Positions 1 through 13,893 of a stretch of DNA of 64,000 nucleotides are shown piece by piece. This stretch comes from Margaritifera margaritifera (lineage: Eukaryota > Mollusca > Bivalvia > Unionida > Margaritiferidae), in the NCBI GenBank assembly GCA_029931535.1, contig JAQPZY010001579.1, positions 4,082,501-4,146,500 on the forward strand. Direction: 5' to 3'. Each line of letters starts with the position of its first letter. Within the stretch, counting starts at the first letter, position 1. The translations under genes and the position numbers were made by a program. The notes under the pieces are model-generated. The model was given only the letters and a program-made list of their open reading frames with translations. It ran no database searches and was not told the origin of the DNA.

Positions 1-48
1 TTTCAAGCATTTCCAAAAATTAAGACGTGGCCATTCACAAGTTTATAG

Positions 49-50
<2 letters not shown>

Positions 51-144
<94 letters not shown>
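51..144. repeat. (CA)n-(TA)n compound microsatellite
   Basis: About 35 bases of CA units run directly into about 58 bases of TA units. Nothing coding is attached. Confidence 0.97.
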
Positions 145-146
<2 letters not shown>

Positions 147-796
147 TATGACTCTAGGTCTTAAAAAATATCTAACAGAAAGAAAGTGAAACCAACAATG
201 TAACTAATATCAACAAGCAATTTATTTCCCTACAATACAAAGTGAAATTCAAAAGATACTTACAATATTGTGAATCAAATTCCAAATAATCCTAAATGTC
301 CTAATCACAAGTCCAAAAATATAGAATGTTCCGAATGAGTTCCAATAGTCTTGAATGTCCTGATATAACACAATGATACAATCCAGAATGTCTTTGAATG
401 AGTTCACAAATGTCCAAAGTATTGTATTAATTCAAAAGTCATTGAGCACTTCAGTAATTACAATGAATATATTAAATAAATAATTTCTCTCGAATTATAT
501 CATTCTGATTTCAACGGCACAATGTAAAATCTGAGCTCAAATGGATTTCCACATGCTGATCTAAAACAGGAATTCATTATTTGTTTACCAAATCCCTATT
601 TATGCACATTTTCGCACTTGACCTATATCGTAACAGGACGTAAAGCAATAAAATGGGGAAAAACCAGTCTAACTGTCAGCAAGACTGGTCTTGAACTCAA
701 ATGCTTGTAAACACTCTGTTTTCAAGTGACCCGAATCTAATGTACAACTTACCTTCATGGACAAGATTTAAACACACATTATAATTAAATATAGAT

Positions 797-800
<4 letters not shown>
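145..800. other. Non-coding AT-rich stretch with degenerate short repeats
   Basis: No ORF of interest. From about 285 to 425 the words 'aatgtcc' and 'gaatgagttc' recur at irregular spacing (for example at about 334 and 391), which looks like an old degenerate tandem repeat. No gene is visible. Confidence 0.4.

Positions 801-872
<72 letters not shown>
801..872. repeat. (TA)n microsatellite
   Basis: Pure AT dinucleotide run of about 72 bases. Confidence 0.97.
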
Positions 873-2339
<1,467 letters not shown>

Positions 2340-2912
2340 GTGATAGCCTACTCGATGCATATCTGCTTTGGATTGAAATACATTACTTTAGCTAATAGAT
2401 TTCACGTTACTTGAGTCGATGATTGGATAACTAAATTTACTAAATTATTAATTACTCCAAGCAAACACATTTTCTGAAGCTTTTAACCTGGAGCAGTACT
2501 GAAACATCACTATCAGGATCATTTGTTAGGCCTTTAATACAATATCATGCCGACGGTTTTACATTTCTCAGCCAAATAATTAGCTGTACATGGAAATTCT
2601 TTACGCCGTGACAAATTGACATTTAGAGCAAAATAGAGGAAAAACAGTTTTTCATCGAGCAAAATCTTAACTATCAGCTAAGGATTGAACTGCAAAATTA
2701 TATGACACAAAGTACGTGCGTTCTATTAATATATTCCCAGTATAACTAATTTAACTTCGCCGATGAAAACAGACAAGAAGCGTTTTCATAGTGCATGTAA
2801 TCTATCTTGTAAGATAAACGTGTTACTATTGTATCCACATTAGAAAACAAAATAACTTTGTATTTGCTAAAGTTCTAACAATGATAATATTCTTCTTCTT
2901 CCCATTATTTTC

Positions 2913-3000
2913 CCCTAATAATCATCGATCACAAAATGCAAATTGTATCTTTCATGATAAATTGGAATTCAGAACATGTTAGGGAAGAAGTTGTTTTGCT
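2913..3000. repeat. Dispersed repeat A, copy 1
   Basis: The block built around 'atcacaaaatgcaaat' followed by 'gataaattggaattcagaac' recurs, diverged, at about 26,119-26,200 and 37,190-37,260 in the same orientation. It carries no coding potential here. It may be a SINE-like element or a decayed fragment of a larger one. Confidence 0.45.
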
Positions 3001-3654
3001 CGAGCAGATAAGATCACTACCATGCTTATCAGCAGACGGAACCCTTTTACGAAAGTTATTTAAGGTTTCGGGGAATTTCTCATGTGAAGTTCATTACACG
3101 AACACATTCTCGTAGTTCCAGTGTGACCATGGGATTATCTGATCACTACACAAGTTGTACATTTGAAGACTTTCCAAGAACGCATAAATTCCCATTTAAA
3201 GTTATTTTTGGTTCTAGAGATTCTCTCTAGGACTTCAGTTAAAAGTAAACTCAAACCTTTCATAGAAAAAAATAACATATTAGGAATATATTAGGTCCTC
3301 TGCCTGCAACATATATTTGTTTAAATTCGAGTAAGTACAATCAAGAGCAAATCACTTTCTTATATCGACATTATATGTCAATATCAAGGATTAACCAGTC
3401 AATAGTTTTTCACTCTAAAGAACCGCAACGTGGCTCAAAAGAATTACGGAAAATTGCATAAGGGATCGTACACATATACTAAAACAGTACTCAAGTACGT
3501 ATAATCACCGTCATTGACTTGAAATTTTAATATGTATAAAATGTATTTTAATGAAACTTCTCGACATAAAGATGTAAACTGAAAGCATACTAATATGATT
3601 ATGCAGGAAAAGAACATATACAAAGACTATTCCAGGCAGCTATTAATCGAAAAA

Positions 3655-3656
<2 letters not shown>

Positions 3657-3721
<65 letters not shown>

Positions 3722-3746
3722 CATACATACATATGTGTGTGTGTGT
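3657..3746. repeat. (TA)n-(CATA)n-(TG)n compound microsatellite
   Basis: TA run of about 60 bases, then four CATA units, then a short TG run ending near 3,746. Confidence 0.95.
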
Positions 3747-5260
3747 TATATTTACGGATTCAATAAACATTGGACTAAGAATAAGAAGTAATATGTGATA
3801 TTCAGTTTACCTATTATGAACGAAACAGGCAGCAAAAAATTTTTCGATACGCAGAACTGACTCCAAATGAAATATATACTCACACAACTTTAATCAAAAG
3901 CTCAAGCGACGAATGGAAGATCTTCCCCAGTGTCTTGGCTGCAGACTCTAATAATAATTATTGATGTTTACTTTTGATATATTTATAAATCAGTGCCACG
4001 ATAGATAACGAATGATTTCTTTTATTCTCGGCAATTTGAATTATGTTCATATAATTCCATTGTTTGAAATTTAACATATAATGAGTAACAGCAGCCTGTC
4101 TTGTCTTGCGCTTCTTCTGAACTTTCATAAAACAATAATGGTTTGCATATCCGGGGTAAAAGCAGTGTAAATTTAAATATATAAATTAGCTAATATAACC
4201 TTGAAATGGGTCTCAACGTCTGACAAGACCATTATAGTCGATGTCAAATCCTCAGTCTTCTCGGAGTAAATAGTATGACGGACAAAATAAACATGAAAAC
4301 ATTTAAAATAATTTTTGAGACGCCAGGATTAACATTGAAATCGAGCATTTCACATTAAAACTTCGCATGAAACGCCATTTTTGTTTCCTTTATGGAACGT
4401 TTGACAGCTGGAGGACATACGATTCCCCTTTACCGTCACCGTCAAGACTTGTCGTCCCAAATTGTCAATATTCTTGGAAGTTTCTCTTAAACGCTTTCAA
4501 ATGTACTCAAAATTTAAAATCTTTTGATTCATTTTACAATTTTACCCCTCCCGAAGTTCAAAGTAATGCACGGCAAGTAACCTTCTAAGCCTACCGCACA
4601 TACGTAAAAGCATTGCGGTAAGGACTGCATATCTTTTGGAAGGTGTTTTTAAGTCCCCGACTATTTCGACGGTTAACAAAATATACACGGTTACCTACCC
4701 GATAACTCACCTGTCCCTTAAATAGAAATTTGAAGACAGAACCAAAATGAATAACATTAGAGTGTCTAATTACTCTTACCTGTCATTATATGCATACAAC
4801 AGACATTGTCTTGTATTATTTTTCGTATTGTTGGCTACAGGCATTTTTCATTATGCACTATAGAGAAAAGTAAACAAAATATTTACAGAAAGAAGGAACT
4901 AGATCTATTTTATTCCGCACTGTTCATTGTTTAAAATGGTACAAGGTAAAACAAAAGTTTTAAAAAAGTAAAAGAGCAACCATTCTGAAAAAATAAACAT
5001 GCTGCCATTAACAATAATTCAATAGCAGAAATAGGATTTTTTAAAGTAATAACAGGTACATAAATTGAAATTCTTTTTTAAAAAGTGTACATGGGTTGTA
5101 AATCATATTTAGTGTTCACCTATATTTTAGTATTTAATGCACGCACTACACTGCAATTAGTTTTAAGAAAGAAAAAACAACAATTACTCTTTCATGGAAA
5201 AACAGGTAAAATAATGTATAAAGGACATGGATATTTTCTACAATTTTTAACATAGCAGCC
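3747..5260. other. Non-coding stretch, nothing recognised
   Basis: A 73-codon ORF at 4,367-4,588 (plus) has no recognisable motif and is probably chance. No RNA gene or element signature was seen. Confidence 0.35.
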
Positions 5261-5373
5261 TTCCAATTTCATATAAACCATTCCAATTTCATATAAACCA
5301 TTCCAATTTCATATAAACCATTCCAATTTCATATAAACCATTCCAATTTCATATAAACCATTCCGATTTCATG
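5261..5373. repeat. 20-bp minisatellite, five perfect copies
   Basis: The unit ttccaatttcatataaacca is repeated five times without change from 5,261 to 5,360, then a partial sixth copy with one substitution ends near 5,373. Perfect identity points to recent expansion. Confidence 0.97.
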
Positions 5374-6730
5374 ACATTCAGGAAGCAACTGGTAAAATAT
5401 TTGAAACAGTTACACCAAATAACATGTCTACAAAACAAACAAAAAGAAAGAGAAAACAAGGTGAAAGTGAGTGACTTTGAAAGGCAATTATGTTGGCAGA
5501 TAATGTATCATATGAACGTTTCTTCAAATATAGCCACGGTTACAAACAGCTTATAACGAATACAGATTTCTGCTCAATTTTTGAGCCAGAGTGTCCAATA
5601 TAAATGGCCAGATATATGTTAATACAAAATTCAGCAAATTATCTGACAGGAAAAGTGACAAACCGAGATGTTTATAGAGTACCAAAGGTAAAATGACATT
5701 AAAATGTGTTGTACAAACTATTCATATCCAATAGCAACTAAAAGCCCAGATGCAACAGAATGACAAATCAACACAAATTCATGCCCATTTATGATAAAGG
5801 AATAAAGTGTACAATATTATGAAGAGGTAGCTATGAATTTCGTTTGAGATTCCCTCAGGTACAATTTACTCCTTGTTCAAAGAATATTTACAACTAGAAT
5901 TCCCACACACACCATCAAAATCAAAAAATGGTGGTTTTATGAACAATGTGTCTGTGATTGCAATTTTAATTAAATTCTAGTGTGCTCAGGGGATGATTTG
6001 GACGGAGATGATACCCCACCACCACCACCACCACCACCATCACCAAATTTTTTTTTAAAATTAAGTTTCTTAATAGGCAAGTTGTAAAAATTACATTCTC
6101 AGGCTTTGAACTCAAAGTTTTAACAAAGTACCTGACAATGGTTACCCACAAACCGTTTACTAATAAACGAGACTTGATGTATGACTGGGTAAATTGTCTT
6201 CAAATCTCTTGTCTGCAGCTTGAAAAATTAAAGACCAATAAAGCATAAGCTTACGTATAGACCAGTGGATAGACAAACAGATGGGCCGAAACCATAACAT
6301 GTAACCATAATTTTCTCGTAGCCCTATCTGCATCTGACTAAATAAAAACACCATAATGCTAAAATTTGCATACATTTTTAAACCAGCCTTCCACGTCTCG
6401 ATGCAAACACCATCAATTTCCATTCCAAGTAAACGGATTTGCTAATGTTAATCCCGCGACATCTTAGTTCTGGCCCGAGATCTCAAAAGTACCTGAAACT
6501 GGAGTAGGACCTGGATATTTGGAGTTGGAGTTTTTACTTCACTGAGTGTTTGGTCTCAAAAGTTGATCTCGACCTGCTTTCGAGTTATTCTCCGCCCAGT
6601 ACAAAACTCGGGATCTCAAGTCGATTGTTTTACTCGAGTCACGCAACATATTACGTAATTTTAATGCTCTTCAGTTAGGAGGCAAGAAAAATGTGCTAGT
6701 ACCTGTCACGCGTATCCAATGTAAATAATC
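5374..6730. other. Non-coding stretch with a short (CCA)n run
   Basis: Contains a CCA/CAC trinucleotide run at about 6,014-6,044. The ORFs at 5,371-5,556 (plus) and 6,160-6,423 (minus) have no motif I recognise. Confidence 0.35.
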
Positions 6731-7297
6731 ATGGCGTCCTCCGCGGGAGATACGAACGCTGCACCAAAATAAATAAAAAGACGCCTTATATGGGATGAAG
6801 AGCAAGAAATCCTTATATTATCAGAAGTTAAGAAAAGAGAAACTGCTCTTCTGGGAAAAATTAAGGAAGTCAGCGAGGACTTTTAGCGAAAGATAGAGCG
6901 TGGGAAGAAGTTTCAACGGTGATTAATGCGTACGTTCTGTATACATGTATTGCCGGTATCAGTATACGATATAGATTGATCGTTATTAGGATTTTACAAA
7001 CTGGAACTTATAATGTATGCAGATTGTACTATTTCCTATATTAAACAATATTTTATCACTCATTTTAGATTGAAACACATTAATTATTTTAGAACACACA
7101 CAAACTTAAAAACAAAACCACTTTTCCAGTGATCTCTTTTGAATGTAAAAACTGCATCACAGGGGTAATGTCAATTAAGCTTTTATTGATTTTGTACGTT
7201 CTCACATGTATAAAACAAAATGAAACATACAAGATGTTTTTTTTTAAGATCCATATTTGATTATTTTTTCTTGGTTGGTTTAATAAGTTGCTTCCAA

Positions 7298-7376
7298 TAA
7301 TAATAATAATAATAAACATAATAATAATAACATAATTTGTACTTGTAATAAATGCAATTAATAAACGTAATAATAG

Positions 7377-7411
<35 letters not shown>

Positions 7412-7413
7412 CG

Positions 7414-7450
<37 letters not shown>
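7298..7450. repeat. (AAT)n/(ATT)n arrays with a 60-bp palindrome
   Basis: AAT units at about 7,298-7,330 are followed by a near-perfect inverted repeat. The 30-base arm 7,360-7,389 pairs with 7,390-7,419 with one mismatch and no spacer, each arm ending in the word AATAAACGTAAT or its complement. ATT units continue to about 7,450. Confidence 0.9.
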
Positions 7451-7452
<2 letters not shown>

Positions 7453-7951
7453 AGTTGATCTTGATATTGTATTATTTGTTTTAATCTTTAATATTGAATC
7501 TAATAAATTTGTTATGTTTATTACATAATCACTATAGACTAAGTTATAGAAAGATTCCTTAAAAATGAAAATTATTAACTGTTATAAATAATACCTCAGT
7601 CTTTACACTGCCTACGAATAACTGATGATTATCATCCTAACATCTCAAATTTGTATTTATAAAAAAAAAAACAATTTATGCAGCATGTAGAATGTAATAT
7701 GAAACTAAATATACACTTTATAATTCATAATTTTTCAGTCAGAGCACCTTAATCGCATCTACTCATGACCAAATGAGAAAAAAATATGCCAATCTGAAGC
7801 AAAGAGGTAAGATGATTTTGCATTTTTTTAACAATTTAATACACGATTTACCTCTTTATAATTTTTATCAAGAATTGCAAGCCAAACTAAATGGAAAAAA
7901 ACTATTACCATAATAATTTGTATTTCAACAAATTAAACTAAAGTTATTTTA

Positions 7952-7957
<6 letters not shown>

Positions 7958-8014
<57 letters not shown>
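7958..8014. repeat. (TA)n microsatellite
   Basis: AT run of about 57 bases lying between pieces 2 and 3 of the Myb/SANT-like gene remnant, that is, inside its presumed intron. Confidence 0.95.
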
Positions 8015-8016
<2 letters not shown>

Positions 8017-8283
8017 GGACAATTAATTATAATAAATGCACTGATACAAAACTTGATGATGCATAGAATTTATTGAAAATTTTCATAAAAATAAGTATCA
8101 ATGCACTTCTCTGTCTTCAGTCCAAGAAGTGCTTCATTTTATATGTTTCAATTCTCAGCAAAGGAGAAGATTGATGCTATTAGCCAGCCCAAAATAGGTG
8201 GGTGTCCAAAATCTCCATCACCCACACATAGTGAGCAGCGTTATCTGGATATTTTTAATGGCAGGCCCAATTATGTGGTATAA

Positions 8284-8879
8284 ATGGGGAAATGGGTATG
8301 CAGATTTATTTTACTTGCATTTTCAGTAAAATAAAATGTGTTTGAAGAATGTAAGTGATTTATTATATAGGTTTTACTTTCGGTCACTACATTTGTATAT
8401 TTTATTGCAGTAATTGAAACTATGAATTTAGTAAAACATCACATAGTGATTAACTGTGTTCCTTAAAATGTAAATATGAAAAGAAATGTGGAAGATTTAC
8501 TTCATAACATTTAGGTGTATAATATGATCTGCTAATGTTCATAAAAAATAAAAACAATGATATACGAAGCTGTCAGATGTTAGGAGTACCACTACAATAT
8601 TTAAATTTTACAGAATTAGGAACAGTCATATTTTTGGATAACTTTGCATTTTTTTTTAAATTTATACTTTTTCTAAATTATTACAAAATATTTGCTTTTA
8701 ATATTAGGCATGAATGATGAATTGTGTATTGATAATTAGATTTTGATTTACATGCACAACAATTATAAAATATATAATGATCATCCCATGTTTTGTGATA
8801 AACCAATCACACATTTTTATTCATATTTTTTTTATGTAATATAGCTTTATCTGATGATAATCTAATAACAGATAAATTA
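8284..8879. other. AT-rich non-coding stretch
   Basis: No motif or element recognised; the 60-codon ORF at 8,535-8,717 is low-complexity. Confidence 0.35.
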
Positions 8880-11360
8880 AAATAATAATAATAATAATGA
8901 GGACTTTGTATAGCGCCTAATCTTTAGAAGCTCTAAGCGCTTTACAACATTATATAACACCTAAACAAACATATATAATGATATGATTACGAAAAGAAAG
9001 AAAAAACAAACAGAATGAAATTAGAAAACAAAAACATGCTGAAAATAGTTAAGGTAAGAAAACATTAAGTCTTTAGGTCTATTCTTGCAGTCGAAAAAGG
9101 TGAGTTTTAAGAGCACTCTTGAATGAGATCACTGTGTCTTTGTGTCTAAGTTCAGTTGGCAATTCGTTTCACGTTGCTGGGCCCTGGTATGCAAAAGAAC
9201 GTTGTCCGTATGACTTCATTTTGGTATTGGGAATAATGAGAATACGGGTGTCGGAAGAGGAGCGTAAGTATCTTGCTGGTGTGTACACATGGGTGATGTG
9301 AGATAGGTATGTTGGACTGGTGCCAGTCAGTGAAACATAGCACAGAGAACAAATTTTGTGTTTGATTCTGGATCGAATGGGTAGCCAGTGTAGGATACAG
9401 AGCAGGGGAGAGGTGTGCTCTGTTCGTGGTACTCTAAGAATGATCCGAGCAGCTGTGTTTTGAACTTTTTGAAGTTTCTGGAGTAGATACTGAGATGAAC
9501 CAGATAGAATTGAGTTACAATAGTCCATTCTTGAAAGTACTAAGGAACACACAAGTGTTTTAGTGGCATCAACTGAAAGATAATTGCGAATGGAGCTGAT
9601 CCGTCTCAGCTCAAGGTATGCAGCCTTGCATATGTTCATGACATGTTGGTGCAATGAGAGAGTACTGTCTAGAGTAACACCTAGGTTTCGTACTGACTGT
9701 GTGAATTTAATATTGGTGTTGCTGATATTTATTGTTTGAGGTAAAGGATGTGAATGAGAAAGTCTTTGTGTGGTAATCAGAATGGCTTCAGTTTTATCAT
9801 CATTCATCTGCAGCTTGTTACATGTCATCCATGATTTCACATCGGAAATACACCTCTCTACGCCTTGGATGGTAGCATCAACTTCAGTTGGGTGGCTAGA
9901 TTTGTATATTTGGGTGTCATCAGCGTACAATTGGTGAGACACTGGGTGACGATCTATGACACTTGAGAGCGGTTGAGTGTATAGAATGAAGAGAACAGGT
10001 CCAAGAACAGAACCCTATGGAACACCAAAACATAAATCAACTGGGCTGGAGTGTTTTCCATTTGCGGACACAATTTGTGTCCTGTTGACCAAGTAGGACT
10101 TGAACCATGGTAAGGCTGTATCGTGAATGCCAAATACATGATGGAGACGGTGAAGCAATATATCATGGTCTATTGTATCAAATGCTGCAGACAAGTCAAG
10201 GAGGGTGAGGACTGTAATCTTTCCACTATCCAAAGCAGAGAGAAGGTCGTTAACTACTTTCAGAAGGGTAGTTTCGGTACTGTGGTGAGGGCGATATGCA
10301 GACTGTACATTGCTAAAATGACTGTTTGAATTCAGATGAGATACAAGTTGGGATAGAACAACTTTTTCTAAGATTTTTGACATGAATGGGAGGTTAGAGA
10401 CAGGGCGGTAGTTCTTTAAATCGTTATGGTCAAGTGTTGGTTTCTTTAGCAGAGGCTTTACAACTGCAGTTTTAAAAAATGATGGGAATTCCCCGGATGA
10501 GAGAGAAGTATTAATAATATCAGTTAGTGAAGGCAATATTGGATCTAAGCACTCAGCAGCAGTGATGTCGGAATCGGATCAAGTTCACATGACTTTGGGG
10601 CACTCTTCATCATGATTGTACGCACTAAATCCATAGAGACAATTTCAAATGCTGCTAACGGTTGCCGCTGAAATTCTGTATCGCAACTGTATGGTGACGA
10701 CGACTCAATTGAAATTATGTTGTCAAGCTTATCTCTAATGGTTTGTACTTTGTCACGGAAGAAATTTACAAACTGGTCCGGAAGGTCGACTGGAGAGAAG
10801 GTAGTTGGAAGTGGTGTACATTTGTTCCTTGACATTAGCTTGTTAGTAATCTCGAAGAGCTCTTTGCAGCTGTAACTTTCAGTGATCTTAGTACTGTAGT
10901 GGGCTGATTTCGCTGCATGGACTATGTTTGTAACATTCTTCTTAGTGGCTTCATAGATTTGCTTATGAATGGTGAGTGGTGGAAACCCAAAGCCTCTCAG
11001 CCTTACGGCGATCTCTTTTAGCAGTGCGAAGCTGGTCCCTAACACTGCTATACCACGGAGAACACTGTTTAATTGATACTCTGCACTTGGTTGCTGGGGC
11101 ATGTTTGTCAAGCATTGAACGCAGGCAGTTATCAAGTTGTTCTGCTGTATTAGGTAGCAAAGTTGTTAGGATTGCTTGGATGTCATGCATTAGTTGAGTT
11201 CTATTTATCATACGGAGGTTTCTCTTAGTAGCAAATAAAGGTGGAGGGTTTGGGACTGATACGTCAAGATGGCATATAATGCAAAGGTGATCTGATGCAA
11301 GTTCGTGGGACACCAGGGAGGACTGTAGAATATTATCATCAGGTCTATAAAGACCCACAA
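8880..11360 (-). mobile_element. L2/CR1-group non-LTR retrotransposon, 5'-truncated
   Basis: Minus-strand LINE. Its 3' end carries an (AAT)n tail (plus strand about 8,880-8,900) just beyond paired 'gcgctt'/'tagcgcc' words, a tail style typical of the L2/CR1 group. The 5' end at about 11,360 lies inside the endonuclease domain, of which only the final SDH-containing segment remains, so the copy is 5'-truncated in the usual way. The coding part is described separately. Damage is limited to a few substitutions and small shifts, so the copy is moderately young. Confidence 0.88.
9072..11358 (-). pseudogene. LINE ORF2: partial endonuclease, reverse transcriptase, C-terminal domain
   Basis: In coding order on the minus strand: end of the APE-type endonuclease with SDH (about 11,358-11,280), a linker rich in Lys/Arg, the reverse transcriptase fingers (KNYRPVSNLPFMSKILEKVV, about 10,440-10,380), DLSAAFDTIDHDILLHRL (about 10,200-10,140), and the catalytic YADDTQ box (about 9,930-9,915), then the C-terminal region with LHWLPIRSRIKHK. 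Breaks: a frameshift near 10,975 in the linker, another near 10,540, TAG at 10,015-10,017 (minus) just before the GSVLGP motif, and TGA at 9,169-9,171 where this family normally has Trp. The enzyme would copy its own RNA at nicked target DNA. Not functional as read. Confidence 0.9.
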
Positions 11361-11804
11361 TTGTAACTTATAAAAGGATAAATGCTATAATTAAAAGAAA
11401 TTAGTGTGCATTTTAAATTTATCCTATTCTATCATTAGCATGCAGTAAGTATCTTTTGTATCATGATACAGTGACTGATTCGGTATTTGGAACCGCATGG
11501 GAATGTAGAAGTGGTCTTTGCATAAAGTGAAAAACTGGAACATCCAGAGACAAGAACCAAACATGGAAAATTACTCATACTCCATAGACGAGCTGGCCTA
11601 GTAGATAAAGCACAGGACCGCAGAGGGATCATTGAGAGAGTGGTCTATATCTTCTGATGGTAATAGGTTGGGTCGAAAATCCGGGCACTTTTTCACATCC
11701 GGGCATTTTCAGTGCATAGTTACGACCGCTGAGGTGAAAACAACCGCCATTGCTCTACGTGATCTGCGAAGTGTGTAGGAGGAATTTATACAAAATTCTA
11801 AGAT
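11361..11804. other. Spacer with possible element terminus
   Basis: Holds a tRNA box-A-like word near 11,590-11,612 that is too degenerate to call a SINE. At 11,672-11,708 the word 'tccgggca' occurs twice within a GC-richer stretch ('aatccgggcac', 'catccgggcat') shortly before the THAP ATG. This may be the left end or promoter region of the ISL2EU-like element; no matching inverted copy was found on the right. Confidence 0.3.
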
Positions 11805-13556
11805 ATGCCGAAGATTTGCAGTGTTGGTGGGTGCACAAACCATCATATGCAGAAGGAAAATTTGTCATTTTTCAAGTTTCCTGATGCAGGAAAGGATCCA
11901 GAGAGAATGGCTCGTTAGGTACGATTCTGTAGACGCCAGAATCCTGATTGGTCAGAATGGATTCCAATGGCAAAATATGTCTACATATGTAGTCAGCTTT
12001 TTGTCTTAAGTATTAAACTCGAACAGCAAATGAGAGTTGAAAGAATGGTGTGTGTTTATAGTTTATATTAATGTAAAATAACCCTGATTAAATCAAAAGG
12101 AATACATTGTATGTTATTTATTTTTTAATAATTTTGTTTTGACTAATAATTTCCAAATCTTAGAAAGAGAAGAAGAAAAAAAAAGTATAATTTATAAAAA
12201 AAATTGATGATTATAGTTTGAATATCATGTGATAACTTGTAGAACTAGTTAAACAGTTTTTTTTTAAAAAAATTGGTTAGCATTCTTAATATCCTTTTTT
12301 AATTTTTAGGAAAGCCAAATTCTGATCCAGATCATCCCCAGCATTTATATGATGACCCCAGACTCGTCATTGAAGGGAGCCATGCGACTGAGTCGATACG
12401 ATTCAGTACAGAAGAGGAGATTGGTTTTGACAGAGGACAGCAATGCTGGGAAAAGGCACAAGATTAAATATGAAGAAAAAGAGGATGAGAGTTTAAATGT
12501 TTCAGGTGTGGAGATTATGATGGGTAGTGATGATAAAGATACCCATGAAATAGATAATTTTACACCTGTAGAATACAATAAGGAAGTGCTTGGTTTTACC
12601 CGTCCACTGCACGAAACAGAAAGGAAAATGCGAATGTCTGAAATCTACAACTTGCGATCAGAAAGAGATATGGTCAACAAAAAAACTTACAGAGACTGAG
12701 GCAAAGTTGAAAAGACTGCAGCTATCAACAGAACTAGTGAGATAAAATGACGAGAAATGCAAGTTCAACACTGGATTGTCGTGGGAAATGTTTCACAAAA
12801 CTTTTTCATTTTTGGACAGCAAAGTTACTTCAAGGAGAATAGGAAATGTACCAGCTTTGGAACAGTATTTTATTACATGACTTAAACTGAGACAAAATCC
12901 TAAATTTGAATATTTGGCAGATCAGTGCAACCTTGGATAGAGTATAGTGATAGATACATTTTGGAAATGGGTTAATCTAATAGAATCACAGCTTGGATTT
13001 ATGATTCACTTGCCATACAGAGAGACTATTTTTACTACTTTTCCAGCTGTTTTTAAAATACACTTTCCCCGCTTGACAAATATAATTGACAGCTTTGAAA
13101 TCTTCATTGAACACCCTAAAGTCTACAAAGCTAAAACTGTGTGCTACAGCAGTTGCAAGAAACATACAACAGTGAAGTTTCTCATTGCATGTAATCCCTT
13201 GGGATCAGTTGTGTTTCTGTACAAGGCCTGGGAAGGACGTATTTCATAGGTTGAAATAACACGCAAATCTGGACATATAAGCAGAGATTTTCATCACCCT
13301 GTGGATCAGATTTTGGCAGACAGGGGTTGTGAGAGTGATTGGACTCATGAAGTCACGATTTTCAATTTTGCAAAGGACTCTGCCAATTCAATGTGTGAAT
13401 TCAATTAAATCAGAAGCACATAATGATTTACTTTCAAGTGTTGATAGAATTGCGAAAACATGTGCTATTCTCACTAATTTAGGTGATGGGGTTGTTCTCA
13501 ATTCAGACACAAGGGAGAAAAAAAGGCAGATACCTTCAGATTATGTAGATCAATGA
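11805..13556 (+). pseudogene. ISL2EU-type transposase with N-terminal THAP zinc finger
   Basis: Residues 1-60 (from ATG 11,805) begin MPKICSVGGC and contain FFKFP, the signature of a THAP C2CH DNA-binding finger. A TAG at 11,916-11,918 interrupts it where Trp is expected, and CSQLF follows where the family has C-x2-H, so the last zinc ligand is lost. The 116-codon ORF 12,349-12,699 is a charged linker. The catalytic part (about 12,780-13,556) has FWKWVNLIESQLGFM, FPRLTNIIDSFEIFIE with the first Asp, AWEGR, ILADRG with the second Asp (about 13,310-13,326), then directly RVIGLMKSRFSILQ. In the family some 60 residues separate those last two, and the acidic residue before RVIGLMK is gone, so an internal deletion removed the third catalytic residue. 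The product would cut and paste the element in the nucleus. Family call is confident; function is dead. Confidence 0.85.
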
Positions 13557-13893
13557 ATTTCTTTATTAATGGACTATTCATTGTTGTATACTTATGGTAA
13601 CAATCGTGTTTTTGTACAGAGAATAAAAGTGTTAAATTTCATGTCCAAAATAATATATTTAAATGCAAAAACTTAGTTGCTATGTCAAAAATGTGTGATA
13701 TACCTTTTTTCTTTTATCACAATCATACAAATTTACTTTCATAAATATAGTGTTACACTTTCTTATTTACTTTTTCTCAGAAAGTGGTTTTCCTATACAT
13801 ATACAATTGAAAGTTCATTATATAAATACTTTTTGTTACAACATTAATATGACAACTCACAACTGATATTTTGTTTCATTAAATCATAAAAAG

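Larger units (their letters stand above)
6731..8283 (+). pseudogene. Myb/SANT-like DNA-binding domain gene remnant, three exon pieces
   Basis: Three separated pieces fit the Myb/SANT-like regulatory family common in invertebrates and in Harbinger-type elements. Piece 1 (6,731-6,940) starts with ATG and reads a basic stretch then WDEEQEILILSEVKKRE, the first helix of the fold; a TAA follows the leader and a frameshift near 6,880 leads to AKDRAWEEVSTVINAY, the second helix. Piece 2 (7,739-7,806) has a pyrimidine-rich acceptor ending AG at 7,738 and a GTAAG donor at 7,807, and encodes HDQMRKKYANLKQRGK, the usual third-helix segment. Piece 3 (about 8,159-8,283, acceptor ttctcag) encodes a GG/Pro-rich tail ending at TAA 8,281. 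Such proteins bind DNA in the nucleus. The stops and shift suggest a pseudogene; a transposon-derived origin is possible. The exon model is inference. Confidence 0.6.

Noticed and set aside
5281..5360. Possible CRISPR-like array of 20-base units
   Set aside because: The units are directly adjacent with no spacers, and the context is eukaryotic; it is a minisatellite.
11585..11625. tRNA box-A-like word suggesting a SINE
   Set aside because: No box B at the right distance and no cloverleaf could be drawn.
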